Shown: positions 17,109 through 25,464, counted from the stretch's first letter. The stretch: 64,000 nt of DNA from Paenibacillus alba (GCF_013204855.1 NZ_JABMKZ010000013.1:1-64000); one strand, 5' to 3'. The notes: generated from the sequence alone by a model not told the origin. Made by a program: numbers and translations.

Positions 17109-18446
17109 TTGCCACATACGTCCTTTGATTTCGGTACGATAGTTCTCAACCTAGTATTGGTCATTTTCCTAGTTTTGCTTAATGGTTTCTTCGTTGCTGC
17201 GGAATTTGCCCTTGTGAAGGTGCGTCAATCGCGTATTCAGCAGTTGGTTAATGAAGGCAGCGGCAAGGCCAAATTTGCCAGTACGGTAACGTCGCAGCTC
17301 GATACTTATTTGTCTGCTACCCAATTAGGGATTACACTTGCATCGCTTGGTCTGGGTTGGGTAGGCGAGCCGGCGATTGCTGATCTGATTATGGAACCTC
17401 TTTTTCACAAATTAGGTGTAGAAACTTCGGTGTATACAAACGCCGCATCTTTCATCGTTTCATTTGGATTCATTACCTTTCTGCATATCGTGCTTGGGGA
17501 GTTGGCACCGAAGTCATTCGCGATTCAAAAAGCGGAGTTAACCTCTCTGTGGCTCTCGGCACCTTTGCTTTATTTCTACAAGATATTTCGTCCGATCATT
17601 TGGCTGCTCAATGGAACGGCGAATAAATTTCTGTCCTGGGTCGGGGTTGAACCTGCCAGCGAGCATGAAGCGGCTCATACGGAGGAAGAAATTCGAATTC
17701 TGATGGATGAAAGCGTGAAGAGCGGTCACATTGATCGAGATGAAATGGTGCTGTTCGATAATATTTTCGAATTCTCCGAACGGATTGCCAGGGAAGTTAT
17801 GCTGCCTAGAACGGACATGGATTGTCTGTTTCTGGAGCTTGGCTTTATTGAAAATTTGCGGATCGTCCATGAAACCAAACATACCCGATACCCTGTAGCT
17901 ACACAGGATAAAGACACCATTGTTGGTTTTGTACATATTGTTGATCTACTGACAGCCGACCCGGATGTCGAACAGGAGATAAAAAGCTTTATCCGGCCTA
18001 TTCTCAATGTTCCCGAGTCGATGGAAGTCAGTCGTGTTTTGAAATTGATGCAGAAAAAGCATTCTCAATTGGCGATCGTTGTGGATGAATACGGCGGTAC
18101 AGCCGGACTCCTCACACTCGAGGACATCATGGAGGAAATCGTCGGTGAACTGCATGATGAATTTGATACCGACGAGCGCCCAGGTGTCGAAGTGAAGGAA
18201 AAGTATACATCCGTTGACGGGCGCGTTTTGATCGAAGACTTGAATGACATGCTTGATCTTGAAATTGAAGATGAGGATGTGGATTCGATCGGCGGCTGGT
18301 TGTTTAAGAAGCTCGAAGGCGCTCCTGTTAAAGGAAAAACCGTGGAGTTCGGCAATCATGTGTTTGAGATATCGGAAGTAGATCGCTTGCGAATCGTACG
18401 TATTCACATTACGAAAACAAACCAAGTTAAACCCGGAAATGAATAA
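17109..18446 (+). CDS. CNNM/CBS-domain transporter-like protein (hemolysin C / YhdP-YrkA family)
   Basis: 445 residues. An N-terminal DUF21/CNNM domain with about four membrane helices (~10-200), a CBS pair (~215-335; PRTDM and VVDEYGGTAGL are typical), and a C-terminal CorC_HlyC domain. Relatives influence Mg2+/Co2+ homeostasis, often as Mg2+ efflux proteins. The start is TTG 17109, with AAGGAG 12 bp upstream. It is followed 14 bp later by the YtvI-like gene. Confidence 0.9.
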   Translation: MPHTSFDFGTIVLNLVLVIFLVLLNGFFVAAEFALVKVRQSRIQQLVNEGSGKAKFASTVTSQLDTYLSATQLGITLASLGLGWVGEPAIADLIMEPLFHKLGVETSVYTNAASFIVSFGFITFLHIVLGELAPKSFAIQKAELTSLWLSAPLLYFYKIFRPIIWLLNGTANKFLSWVGVEPASEHEAAHTEEEIRILMDESVKSGHIDRDEMVLFDNIFEFSERIAREVMLPRTDMDCLFLELGFIENLRIVHETKHTRYPVATQDKDTIVGFVHIVDLLTADPDVEQEIKSFIRPILNVPESMEVSRVLKLMQKKHSQLAIVVDEYGGTAGLLTLEDIMEEIVGELHDEFDTDERPGVEVKEKYTSVDGRVLIEDLNDMLDLEIEDEDVDSIGGWLFKKLEGAPVKGKTVEFGNHVFEISEVDRLRIVRIHITKTNQVKPGNE

Positions 18447-18460
18447 GCGGAGGAATCCCT

Positions 18461-19507
18461 ATGTCGCCTAAGACGGCCTTAATTATGGTGCTTGGCATGA
18501 TTTTGCTTTACGGCTTGTTTACCATAGGGCTTCCCTTTCTACTCGCACTCGTGACGGCTATATTCTTGGACCCGTTGACGAGTCTCCTTACACGTGCCAT
18601 CAAGGTGAACCGGTTTGTTGCAGCAACCATCATCAGTACATTGTTCACTTTGCTAACCTTGACATTGGTTTACTTCATCGGTTTGAATGTGGTCACAGAG
18701 ATTATAGATCTCGGCCGCAAAGCGCCAAATTACATGGCTGAAGTCAATAAATATGTCGATCAGGCTGTCTTGAAAACGCAGGTATTCTACGATTCCTTGT
18801 CACCGGAAATGGCTGCGCAGGTACAAAGCTGGGTGGAGAAAAGCACAGCAACCTTAACAAGTGCTTTAACCGACGCCCTAACTGGGATTTCCGGATTTTT
18901 CTTGAATATGGCAGGGAAAATTCCGAATTTATTTATGTTAATGATCGTGTACGTCATCGCGTTGTATTTATTTATGTATAGCTTGCCTAAGCTGAAAATT
19001 GCCTTCCTCTCGATGTTTGAAGAGCAGACCAAAGATAAAATGGAACATGTGCTTGTCTATTTGCGGGAAGCTATTTTTGGCTTCATTCGGGCACAGCTCA
19101 TCATGGCGGTATTGACGTATTTGGTTACGTTCATGGGGTTATTGCTGCTGAATGCGGAATATCCGCTGGCAATTTCGCTGCTGGTCATGGTCATGGAATT
19201 CGTTCCCGTCGTCGGTACAGGACTTGTCTTTATACCGTGGCTTACCTATCAACTGCTGCTTGGACATACAGGGATGGGTATTGGATTATTGATTCTGTTC
19301 CTCGTTTTGACGATATTCCGCAGGATTGTAGAACCTAAGGTGTTAAGCGATGCCGTTGGCATTAACGCGCTTGCGGCGCTGATTAGTTTGTATTTGGGTT
19401 TCGAGCTGTTGGGGATCACGGGACTATTTCTAGGTCCATTGGTCGTAATTATTTATCAGGCTATGCGCAAAGCAGGCTTGTTGAAATTAAACATTAAGCT
19501 GGACTAA
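18461..19507 (+). CDS. ytvI: AI-2E family transporter, YtvI-type sporulation membrane protein
   Basis: 348 residues with seven to eight membrane helices in the AI-2E family arrangement: N-terminal hairpin, a ~100-residue amphipathic region, then paired helices with 'RRIVEPKVLSDAVGINALAAL' and a final LGPLVVIIYQA. The overall pattern and length fit the YtvI subfamily linked to sporulation. RBS GCGGAGGA, 14 bp after the preceding gene, so probably one operon. A strong terminator follows. Transport substrate unknown. Confidence 0.8.
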   Translation: MSPKTALIMVLGMILLYGLFTIGLPFLLALVTAIFLDPLTSLLTRAIKVNRFVAATIISTLFTLLTLTLVYFIGLNVVTEIIDLGRKAPNYMAEVNKYVDQAVLKTQVFYDSLSPEMAAQVQSWVEKSTATLTSALTDALTGISGFFLNMAGKIPNLFMLMIVYVIALYLFMYSLPKLKIAFLSMFEEQTKDKMEHVLVYLREAIFGFIRAQLIMAVLTYLVTFMGLLLLNAEYPLAISLLVMVMEFVPVVGTGLVFIPWLTYQLLLGHTGMGIGLLILFLVLTIFRRIVEPKVLSDAVGINALAALISLYLGFELLGITGLFLGPLVVIIYQAMRKAGLLKLNIKLD

Positions 19508-19560
19508 TCCGGCAGCTTGTTGAAACTGGTTGTCCTACCTATCTCGTTTACATGATCAAA

Positions 19561-19605
19561 AGTCCTTGCCTTGTTGCTGAACCGCAACCTGGCAAGGACT
19601 TTTTT
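19561..19605. terminator. Strong terminator between convergent genes
   Basis: AGTCCTTGCC...GGCAAGGACT, a 10-bp stem with an inner GTTGC/GCAAC stem, then TTTTTT. The left flank is A-rich, so it can serve both the ytvI-like gene and the minus-strand NlpC/P60 gene. Confidence 0.88.
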
Positions 19606-19607
19606 CA

Positions 19608-20300
19608 TTAAAATACCCGTTTAGCTCCCAAATATTTCGGTCCCCAATACGAGTTCATAAGTGCTTGTGGATAAATACCTGCGGAGCGTGTAGCCGATAG
19701 GAACTGGCCGTTCCCCATATAGAAGCCGACATGATCCACGACTCCGGGCGCAGCGATTGCGAAGAATACGAGGTCGCCTGGTTGCAATTGGCTTGTGCTG
19801 ACAGATGTACCGCTGTCAAAAAGTGCCTTGGCGGTCGTCCGATCGGCAGGAATTCCAAATTTCTGAAACATGAAATAGATAAAGCCGGAGCAGTCGAAGC
19901 CTGCCGCGGTGCTGCCGCCCCATACATAAGGGACATGCTCATACGTAAGTGCATCTGCGAGCAACGCGCGTTTGGTTATGGCATGGGAAATACTGGTCTT
20001 CGTCGTCACATCAACAACACCTGTTTGCGGTAAAAGGTAAGCTCTCTGGTAATCCTTAACAGCTTGTGTCGTAATTGTTCCAAAGTAACCGGTTACCGTT
20101 GGATATGTAAAAAATCCGAGGGTTTTCAAATTTTGCTGCAGCTCAGATACGGAGGAACTGCTCATTCCTTGCGTAAGCTGCGTGCTGCTGGCGGCAGAAG
20201 CGGCTGCGGCAGATGCAGGCGATACAGGTACTAGACTGCTAACAGAAGCCGTCATTGCCAGTAAGGCGGCTAGAAGTAACTTGGATTTCATCATCATCAT
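19608..20300 (-). CDS. Secreted peptidoglycan-binding NlpC/P60 endopeptidase
   Basis: 230 residues: signal peptide (~1-32, ending ASA-AAA), a PG_binding_1 domain (~43-105, LQQNLKTLGFF...VTGYFGTITTQAVKDYQ), and NlpC/P60 (~112-230) with catalytic Cys in FDCSGF and His in VDHVGFY. The third triad position, usually His in FIHA, is FLSAT, a variant seen in some members. Four ATGs in a row start it; AGGAGGG touches the first, so the third or fourth (20294 or 20291) has better spacing. Probably a cell-wall or spore-cortex hydrolase. Confidence 0.88.
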   Translation of the reverse strand: MMMMKSKLLLAALLAMTASVSSLVPVSPASAAAASAASSTQLTQGMSSSSVSELQQNLKTLGFFTYPTVTGYFGTITTQAVKDYQRAYLLPQTGVVDVTTKTSISHAITKRALLADALTYEHVPYVWGGSTAAGFDCSGFIYFMFQKFGIPADRTTAKALFDSGTSVSTSQLQPGDLVFFAIAAPGVVDHVGFYMGNGQFLSATRSAGIYPQALMNSYWGPKYLGAKRVF

Positions 20301-20489
20301 TCCCTCCTGTTGTCATTCATGGTGAAATGTCGTGAACTGATCTTATTGTAGCCGCTAACAATCGGATCAGACCAGTTGGAAATGTTGGAAATCATGTGAT
20401 TTTGGCCAAGTCCTGCTGCATATAACGAACATATAGGCATTTGGCGCTATGGATGATTGCACGAAATTTGAAAATAGAGGAGGAGACCT
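20301..20489 (+). promoter_or_regulatory. Upstream region of the cotJ operon
   Basis: The cotJ operon is mother-cell sigma-E dependent in B. subtilis. A possible -10, CATATAAC at 20419-20426, matches CATACAnT at five of seven positions, but the -35 is weak. The ribosome binding site GGAGGAGA precedes ATG 20490. No other gene is seen here. Confidence 0.35.
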
Positions 20490-20708
20490 ATGCAATCGCA
20501 ATTCAAAAAGTATTATCCCTACATTAGTCCTTTTGATCCTTGCCCGCCGGTCCGTGTGAAATTCTATAACACACCACCGCAATTGTATTTGAACTTTCAG
20601 CCTCCGGGATTGCCGCAATTCAGCCCCTACGAAGCTTTGAGAAAAGGGACTCTCTGGCCAGCGCTTTACGGACCGTATGAAGCCAAAGCCGTAGAAGGAG
20701 TGCGATAA
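20490..20708 (+). CDS. cotJA: Spore coat-associated protein CotJA
   Basis: 72 residues, Pro- and Tyr-rich (YYPYISPFDPCPPVRVKFYNTPP), with the closing 'ALRKGTLWPALYGPYE' typical of CotJA. A small inner-coat protein made in the mother cell, needed with CotJC for coat assembly. First gene of cotJABC; GGAGGAGA lies upstream of the ATG. Confidence 0.92.
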   Translation: MQSQFKKYYPYISPFDPCPPVRVKFYNTPPQLYLNFQPPGLPQFSPYEALRKGTLWPALYGPYEAKAVEGVR

Positions 20709-20710
20709 CG

Positions 20711-20977
20711 ATGAGCCACGCTATGGTACCTGAGTCTTACTACAAGCAGCTTCATGATCTGCAAGCGGTAGATTTTGTTCTAGTCGAATTGACCTTATAT
20801 TTGGATACGCATCCTGATGATATAGGGGCTTTGCAGCAATACAATCAATTCGCACAAAAGAGAATGCAGATAGCGAATCAATTCGAGCTGGAATTCGGTC
20901 CGCTAATGCCGTTCGGTCACGCCTATTCCAAACATCCGTGGCAGTGGGTAGAATCCCCTTGGCCATGGCAAGTCTGA
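20711..20977 (+). CDS. cotJB: Spore coat protein CotJB
   Basis: 88 residues with the CotJB signature 'LHDLQAVDFVLVELTLYLDTHPDD' region and the Trp-rich tail (HPWQWVESPWPWQV). It starts 3 bp after cotJA and is followed 15 bp later by cotJC. Confidence 0.92.
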   Translation: MSHAMVPESYYKQLHDLQAVDFVLVELTLYLDTHPDDIGALQQYNQFAQKRMQIANQFELEFGPLMPFGHAYSKHPWQWVESPWPWQV

Positions 20978-20992
20978 GAAGGAGGACTAAGC

Positions 20993-21185
20993 ATGTGGAT
21001 TTATGAAAAAAAGCTGCAATATCCGGTTAGAGTCAGTAAATGCGATCCTCGCATGGCCAAACTTCTGCTTGAGCAATATGGCGGGGCAGATGGAGAGCTT
21101 GCCGCAGCACTGCGGTATTTGAATCAGCGGTATACAATTCCGGATAAGGTCGTCGGGCTGCTGACGGATATTGGCACAGAGGAAT
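20993..21185 (+). pseudogene. cotJC: cotJC, 5' part (codons 1-64), interrupted by the prophage
   Basis: Encodes the first 64 residues of CotJC, a manganese-catalase-family spore coat protein (MWIYEKKLQYPVRV...LLTDIGTEE). The frame then runs into prophage DNA and stops at 21208 after seven foreign codons. AAGGAGGA precedes the ATG. The break comes right after Glu64 of the metal motif E-x-x-H; the His is on the other fragment at 60302-60304. Joined to 60297-60673 the gene is 570 nt, 189 residues, in frame. It is probably functional after excision rather than a dead gene. Confidence 0.95.
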
Positions 21186-21210
21186 CAGTACATCATAGAT
21201 GTAGATGATA
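21180..21210. other. attL: core AGGAAT plus inner arm
   Basis: Core AGGAAT 21180-21185, C at 21186, then the 24-bp arm 21187-21210 (AGTACATCATAG...). The arm is the exact reverse complement of 60266-60289. In the reconstructed attP the two arms flank AAGGAATC, whose centre is the dinucleotide GA, a plausible crossover for a serine recombinase. Confidence 0.9.
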
Positions 21211-21217
21211 ATAAATC

Positions 21218-22801
21218 CTAGTATTTTCTAGGGTGTATCTCAATTTCAAACTGATTTTCTAGACCGCTCCATCGTCCACCTTTCTCTTTAGTGTAGATCA
21301 CTTTAGAGAGGATAGAGCGAATCATGGCATTTTGTACCTCGGGGTCTTCTTCTAAGAAATAAGACTGGAGAACGTGTTCAATCTTTGGGATCGTCTCCTT
21401 AACAGCAGTAGCTTGATTTTCTTCTAAAGTAATTTCCTCTTTCACTTTTTCAATAACGTTATTGATTTCAGTCATCTCTCGTGTGATATCATTCATTCGT
21501 TCAAAGAACATTTCATGAGTGTAAACTTTCTTCTCAAGAAGGGTGTACACTTCTTTCTTTTGTTCTGTTAACTCTGAAAGTTTAGTGCCCAATCGTCTTA
21601 AAGTGTCCTGGTTTACCCTCAGCTTGATGTTATCTTTCTCAAGGTCCTCAGGTCGCGTTTCTAGCCATCGACTCTTATATTCGGCTAACCATTGCTTGAG
21701 GCCAAGTATTATCTTCTTTTCCACGATATCAAAATATGACCCTACATTTTTGCAGTACTGTGTAGAGCAAATTAATGAAGGAGGCGTTTGGTTATTTCTC
21801 CCTCTGTACGGTTTTCTTTGCATGGCCCCACCACACATACCACACCTGATGATACCGGCTAGGGGGTTTGACAGCTTCTTGCTAGGAGCAGATCTTTGCG
21901 GACTTCCGTAAAGAATCTCTTGCGCCTTATAAAAGGTGTCCTCACCAATAATCGCTGGGTGCAACCCTTTTTTATGAAAAAAGTCTGCTAACGATTTTCT
22001 AGGTCTACTCTTACTATCACGCTTCTTCTTTAGGGCTCTTTGACCCCACTTCACGTATCCAATGTAATGAATGTTGCGAAGCATACTATTTATCGTAGCG
22101 ACAATCCACTTCTTCCCTTTTGCAGACGGAATTTGCTTCTCATTCAAGTAAGCTGCTATTAATGCAGTACCCATTCGCTTGGTAGGATCAGGGTCCGTGT
22201 ATAGGCGAAATACAAGCTCCACGATAGGAGCCTGAGCAGGGTGCTTCTCAAGCGTAAACCCCTTACCAGGCAACTTAACTCGTGTGTAACCGTATGGAGC
22301 TATATTAGCTACGTATCTGCCCTCGTCTACGCCTCCCAGTCTACCGTCTTGCTGCCTGCGGTTAATCGTCTTAAACTCTCTACGGCTCATAAATAAACCA
22401 AATTCAAAATATTCTTCATCATCTCGATTGAGAGGGTTGTATATTCGCATCGGCGTTACAATTAACGTTTCGGAGAACTTAAAAGCTTGAGCAACAATTC
22501 CTTGATCCATCGTGTCGCCGCGAGCGAGACGTTCCACTTCTACAACTAATACGCCAGTCCATCTCTCATTCTCTACGTCCTCAAGCAAGCTGATGACTTC
22601 AGGTCTTTCTGTTATTCGTTCTCCAGATATAGGTTTTTCTCTGTATATCTTTGATAAGTTGATATTGTAACGAGTGGCCAAATCGAACAAGATTTTCTCA
22701 TGACGCTTATATGTATCCCCTTCGCCGCGGGATTCGGCTTCTATATCAGCCCTTGATTTACGTAGATATCCACAGTAACGGCCCTCTGGTAACTTGAACA
22801 A
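21218..22801 (-). CDS. Large serine recombinase (prophage integrase/excisionase)
   Basis: About 527 residues. Resolvase domain at the N-terminus with the catalytic Ser in GYLRKS (Ser16) and VEVERLARG; recombinase domain (~160-280, 'GGVDEGRYVANIAPYGY'); zinc ribbon CGMC...CSTQYC (~325-360); coiled coil (~385-480) typical of LSRs that control directionality. It joins attP and attB at the core. I favour TTG 22801 (AAAGGAAG 7 bp upstream) over GTG 22819, which lacks a ribosome binding site. Its stop is 8 bp from the attL arm. It is in the class of SpoIVCA and SprA. Confidence 0.95.
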   Translation of the reverse strand: MFKLPEGRYCGYLRKSRADIEAESRGEGDTYKRHEKILFDLATRYNINLSKIYREKPISGERITERPEVISLLEDVENERWTGVLVVEVERLARGDTMDQGIVAQAFKFSETLIVTPMRIYNPLNRDDEEYFEFGLFMSRREFKTINRRQQDGRLGGVDEGRYVANIAPYGYTRVKLPGKGFTLEKHPAQAPIVELVFRLYTDPDPTKRMGTALIAAYLNEKQIPSAKGKKWIVATINSMLRNIHYIGYVKWGQRALKKKRDSKSRPRKSLADFFHKKGLHPAIIGEDTFYKAQEILYGSPQRSAPSKKLSNPLAGIIRCGMCGGAMQRKPYRGRNNQTPPSLICSTQYCKNVGSYFDIVEKKIILGLKQWLAEYKSRWLETRPEDLEKDNIKLRVNQDTLRRLGTKLSELTEQKKEVYTLLEKKVYTHEMFFERMNDITREMTEINNVIEKVKEEITLEENQATAVKETIPKIEHVLQSYFLEEDPEVQNAMIRSILSKVIYTKEKGGRWSGLENQFEIEIHPRKY

Positions 22802-22843
22802 GGCAACACTTCCTTTCACGATCTCGAATTCTTGAAGTTTTTT

Positions 22844-22902
22844 TTGACAAGATGTATATCAAAATACCCACAGGACAAGATGATACTGGGGTGATAATAT
22901 GC
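22844..22902. promoter_or_regulatory. Divergent control region of recombinase and LytTR gene
   Basis: Two direct repeats GACAAGATG at 22846-22854 and 22874-22882 (28-bp period) sit between the divergent genes, a candidate operator. On the minus strand, GCATATT (22902-22896) matches the sigma-E -35 consensus and lies 13 bp before CATCTTGT (22882-22875), a poor -10. TTGACA occurs at 22844-22849 on the plus strand without a good -10. Promoter assignment is therefore uncertain. Confidence 0.4.
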
Positions 22903-23168
22903 AAAGGGAAAATGATATTTTATTTGTACAAGTAGTAGGTAGACGAATAGTCATACATACCAACGATGAAGCCATCATTGGATCATTGACAAACCAATTA
23001 GAAATGTTGCTGACAAATTACGGATTCGAGAAAGCTGACTCGAACAAGTTCGTACAAATGGATAAAATCTTGATCAAGGATAAGAAACAGAAGAAAGTGT
23101 TTTTCAATGAAGAGAGGACAAAGTTTTGCCCAATAACTAGGCCTAATATGAAAAAGTTCTTTTGGTAA
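22899..23168 (+). CDS. Stand-alone LytTR-like DNA-binding protein
   Basis: 89 residues that resemble a bare LytTR domain: 'DILFVQVVGRRIVIHTNDEA' (first strands), 'LTNQLEMLLTNYGFEKADSNKFVQMDKI' and the closing 'TKFCPITRPNMKKF'. There is no receiver or membrane domain. GGGGTGATA precedes the ATG. It is divergent from the recombinase with only ~98 bp between starts, so it may regulate recombinase expression. That regulatory role is inference. Confidence 0.6.
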   Translation: MQRENDILFVQVVGRRIVIHTNDEAIIGSLTNQLEMLLTNYGFEKADSNKFVQMDKILIKDKKQKKVFFNEERTKFCPITRPNMKKFFW

Positions 23169-23513
23169 TCTTTGTTCTTTCTTTATGCGATTCGACAAAT
23201 GTCGAAATTATTGTAAATTGTGTTACACTATTTGCTATATTTTCGACAGCCTTTTCTTACAATACATGTTATATTAATCTCATAGATATATTATAGAAAA
23301 AAAGCCCAATTACGACAAAATCCAGTATCATTATGCGAATGCTATGGTAAATGGTTGGAATAATATGGGTTATTTTCAGCGCCATATTTCATGTGTGCGA
23401 ATTTATCAACCTAGAAAATGGAAAGGGTTGTATTTTTTTGAAAGCATAGGTTTAGTCAGGGCTAAAGTATTTCCCAGGGATCGGTAGAAATCTACCTCAA
23501 CCATCTGCCTTTA
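23169..23513. other. 345-bp noncoding region left of the repressor genes
   Basis: AT-rich and without a convincing ORF. It holds the dyad TTCGACA-AA-TGTCGAA near 23192-23207 and further CGACA words near 23245 and 23310, possible operator half-sites. GTGTTACACT near 23221 is a short dyad. No terminator with a T-tract is clear. Confidence 0.4.
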
Positions 23514-23723
23514 TTAAATCCACTCATTCAAGTCATCTGACGTGCATCCAAGAAAGTCTGCTGCCATCTTTCTTTTGATCACAGACAATCTACTCTTACC
23601 ACTTATAACTTGTGATATGTACCCTTCGGTTACATTTAAGTGATCAGCAAGTTGCGCTTGAGTCATTGATGCTTTAGCGAGTAGCTCAGGCAAATGGCTT
23701 TTCCCAATTCGGGGTTCAGCCAT
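23514..23723 (-). CDS. XRE-family HTH regulator
   Basis: 69 residues, almost all one Cro/cI helix-turn-helix: 'MTQAQLADHLNVTEGYISQVISGKSRLS' contains both helices. A prophage transcription regulator. It has no dimerisation domain, so it may act as a small Cro-like factor or with a partner. Minus strand, like the lysogeny genes. Confidence 0.8.
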   Translation of the reverse strand: MAEPRIGKSHLPELLAKASMTQAQLADHLNVTEGYISQVISGKSRLSVIKRKMAADFLGCTSDDLNEWI

Positions 23724-23798
23724 GTTTTCACCTTATATTCAGTTTGTTGGAAATAACTTACTTGTAAGGAACGTTTGTTCGTATTAGAATGAGAACAA

Positions 23799-24047
23799 TT
23801 ACTTATTTTTCAATTTCTCAACTTCTAATTCCAAGTCAGCTAATCTATGGTTGAAGTACCTGGTACTTCCGCGGTTGTCATTTGCTTCTTCCGCCAATTC
23901 TTCGACCTTGGCGTTCGTGCTGCCAACCATTTGTATTAATGTTCCTATCATTTCTTCATTTCGGTCGAAACGTTTTTCGATAAGATCGATTTTCTTATCC
24001 ATCTGTTCAAGAATGCTAAGTATTAAATCAATTTTTTTGTCACTCAT
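23799..24047 (-). CDS. Coiled-coil protein of unknown function
   Basis: 82 residues, strongly heptad-patterned (LDLILSILEQMDKKIDLIEKRF ... LADLELEVEKLKNK). AAAGGAG lies upstream of the start. Similar short coiled-coil genes are common near the repressors of Firmicute prophages, with no known function. Confidence 0.65.
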   Translation of the reverse strand: MSDKKIDLILSILEQMDKKIDLIEKRFDRNEEMIGTLIQMVGSTNAKVEELAEEANDNRGSTRYFNHRLADLELEVEKLKNK

Positions 24048-24091
24048 TCAATGAACTCCTTTCATAAATTACATAATAGGCTGGTGCTGAC

Positions 24092-24238
24092 ATGGAGAAA
24101 CTTATTCAGTTTTTGGAACATTCAGATGAAAAGAAGTATCTACAATTAATTCAAAATCTTTATCAAATAAGGGATGAAGAACTTAATGAATTTGCTAGTT
24201 CCCTTCATTTGTTAGTGCTTCAATCAAATCATCAATAA
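24092..24238 (+). CDS. Possible small protein (48 aa)
   Basis: ATG to TAA, 48 residues, MEKLIQFLEHSDEKKYLQLI..., acidic and helical. The ribosome binding site is weak and the 3' end overlaps the convergent repressor gene by 44 bp. Codon use looks like its neighbours. Confidence 0.35.
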   Translation: MEKLIQFLEHSDEKKYLQLIQNLYQIRDEELNEFASSLHLLVLQSNHQ

Positions 24239-24551
24239 TTTTTTTCTTGTGTTGAGGCAATTGAGAATATTTTTCCAAGACGGCGCTCTTAACTCGATTT
24301 TTTGTATCGTTTCCCGCTATTTCTTCCATTTCGATATAACCTGCTCTTTCAAGTAATTCATTTGGTGTTATACCTTTTAAGTATTTTGCTAAAGTCCTTA
24401 AATTCTCCGAACTGGTTTTGTGGGTTCCTGATTCAAGTCGATTGATTGTCGAGTGACTAACACCAGAGGCATCTGCCAATTGCCTCTGACTATCATAACC
24501 ACTCTTTTCACGAAGCCTCGTAACATAAATACCCAATTCTTTTAAATTCAC
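24195..24551 (-). CDS. XRE-family phage repressor (cI-like)
   Basis: About 118 residues. HTH at ~8-62 (VTRLREKSGYDSQRQLADASGVSHSTINRLESG) and a C-terminal helical tail. I start it at GTG 24551, with GGTGGTG upstream; the longer frame to 24779 would run through the divergent promoter and operator region and into the cro-like gene. Likely the lysogeny repressor controlling the 24607-24700 operators. There is no RecA-type LexA peptidase domain, so induction must use another route. Confidence 0.75.
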   Translation of the reverse strand: MNLKELGIYVTRLREKSGYDSQRQLADASGVSHSTINRLESGTHKTSSENLRTLAKYLKGITPNELLERAGYIEMEEIAGNDTKNRVKSAVLEKYSQLPQHKKKIIDDLIEALTNEGN

Positions 24552-24606
24552 AAATAACACCACCATTTCTATCTTCATCATTATTTTATCAGTTAGTGTC
24601 TCAAAC

Positions 24607-24702
24607 ATGAAACAAAAAAAATGTTTCATTAGTGAAATTTTTTGTTGCACGCGTGATACGAACGTGTTAATATATGAATGTATCAAGCGTGAGACATGAA
24701 AG
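24607..24702. promoter_or_regulatory. Lysogeny switch: operators and rightward promoter
   Basis: A near-consensus promoter TTGCAC (24645-24650), 17 bp, TAATAT (24668-24673) drives the cro-like gene. Dyads: ATGAAAC...GTTTCAT (24607-24629), TTTCA-TTAG-TGAAA (24624-24637), and GTGATAC / GTATCA flanking the -10. The word AGCGTGAGACATGA (about 24685-24699) recurs imperfectly, inverted, at about 25896-25911. Confidence 0.6.
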
Positions 24703-24713
24703 GGGGAGGCGAG

Positions 24714-24965
24714 TTGAAAGTCATCCTTATACCCGGTGTTTTGAAACAAATCCAAAATGAACTTAAAATGACAGATCAAGAATTCGCTGAATACTTAGGT
24801 GTATCAAGGAGTCAGTTATGGAGAGTGCAGTTGCCAGCGAACCATAAAAACTTTTCACTTGGCGAGGAGTTTATTGCTAAGATTTTGAATCGATTCTCAC
24901 AGAAGATGTTTGAAGACTTTTTTTTAGTCACGGTGTCTCAAGAGTGTGACAGTGTGACTGCGTAG
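24714..24965 (+). CDS. Cro-like HTH protein
   Basis: About 83 residues with an HTH (MTDQEFAEYLGVSRSQLWRVQL). Start TTG 24714, because AAAGGGGGAGG precedes it; ATG 24696 lies before that site and has none of its own. Divergent from the repressor and first gene of the rightward early operon, so probably the Cro counterpart. The C-terminal half is unlike known families. Confidence 0.65.
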   Translation: MKVILIPGVLKQIQNELKMTDQEFAEYLGVSRSQLWRVQLPANHKNFSLGEEFIAKILNRFSQKMFEDFFLVTVSQECDSVTA

Positions 24966-24999
24966 TTTCACAATAATAAAAAGGAGATGAACAAAGCAA

Positions 25000-25164
25000 A
25001 TGGATGAACAACGAATTCGCGAAATCATTCAGGAAGAACTGGCGAGAAAGGAAGCCGCCGCTGTAACGGCAGCTAATGATTCCGCTGATACATTAACGGA
25101 TTCGATCGTAAAAGCAATCACTGATTCTCTCTCCATTGATGGTAGCTTTCCAAAGCATTCATAA
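25000..25164 (+). CDS. Small acidic early protein (54 aa)
   Basis: MDEQRIREIIQEELARKEAA..., 54 residues, predicted helical, downstream of the cro-like gene with AAGGAGATGA ~10 bp upstream. The 3' end overlaps the convergent 25118-25351 gene. Function unknown. Confidence 0.5.
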   Translation: MDEQRIREIIQEELARKEAAAVTAANDSADTLTDSIVKAITDSLSIDGSFPKHS

Positions 25165-25351
25165 TTAGCTCGATATTAATTTTCATCATACTCGCACTTA
25201 AGGCAACCATTGATTTTTCGTTATTAATATTTCCTTGCTCATCTTTTAATTTCTGGAACTCTTCATGGATTGTATTAGAAGAAAATGAAGATATATGGCT
25301 TACATAATTTTCAAAGAAAAAGTTCTTGAAATCATTAAAATCTCTCGACAC
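25118..25351 (-). CDS. Hypothetical prophage protein
   Basis: 77 residues, GTG start with GGAGGTGAG upstream, helical and acidic. It is the only leftward gene within the early rightward region, so it may have its own promoter in 25352-25464. No family recognised. Confidence 0.55.
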   Translation of the reverse strand: MSRDFNDFKNFFFENYVSHISSFSSNTIHEEFQKLKDEQGNINNEKSMVALSASMMKINIELIMNALESYHQWRENQ

Positions 25352-25464
25352 GTTCTCACCTCCATTCTGTACAAATTTGGCAAGTTCTACAACTTACAAT
25401 ATTCGACAAGAATGGCAGGGAGTCCTGCAATATAACTCAGCCCAAAGGAGGCGAAATAAATTCT

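Noticed and set aside
22896..22902. Firm sigma-E promoter for the recombinase
   Set aside because: Only the -35 fits; the -10 matches about four of seven positions, so it is kept as a weak candidate only.
24552..24779. 76-residue N-terminal extension of the repressor
   Set aside because: It would code through the operator/promoter region and into the divergent cro-like gene; GTG 24551 fits the HTH family length.
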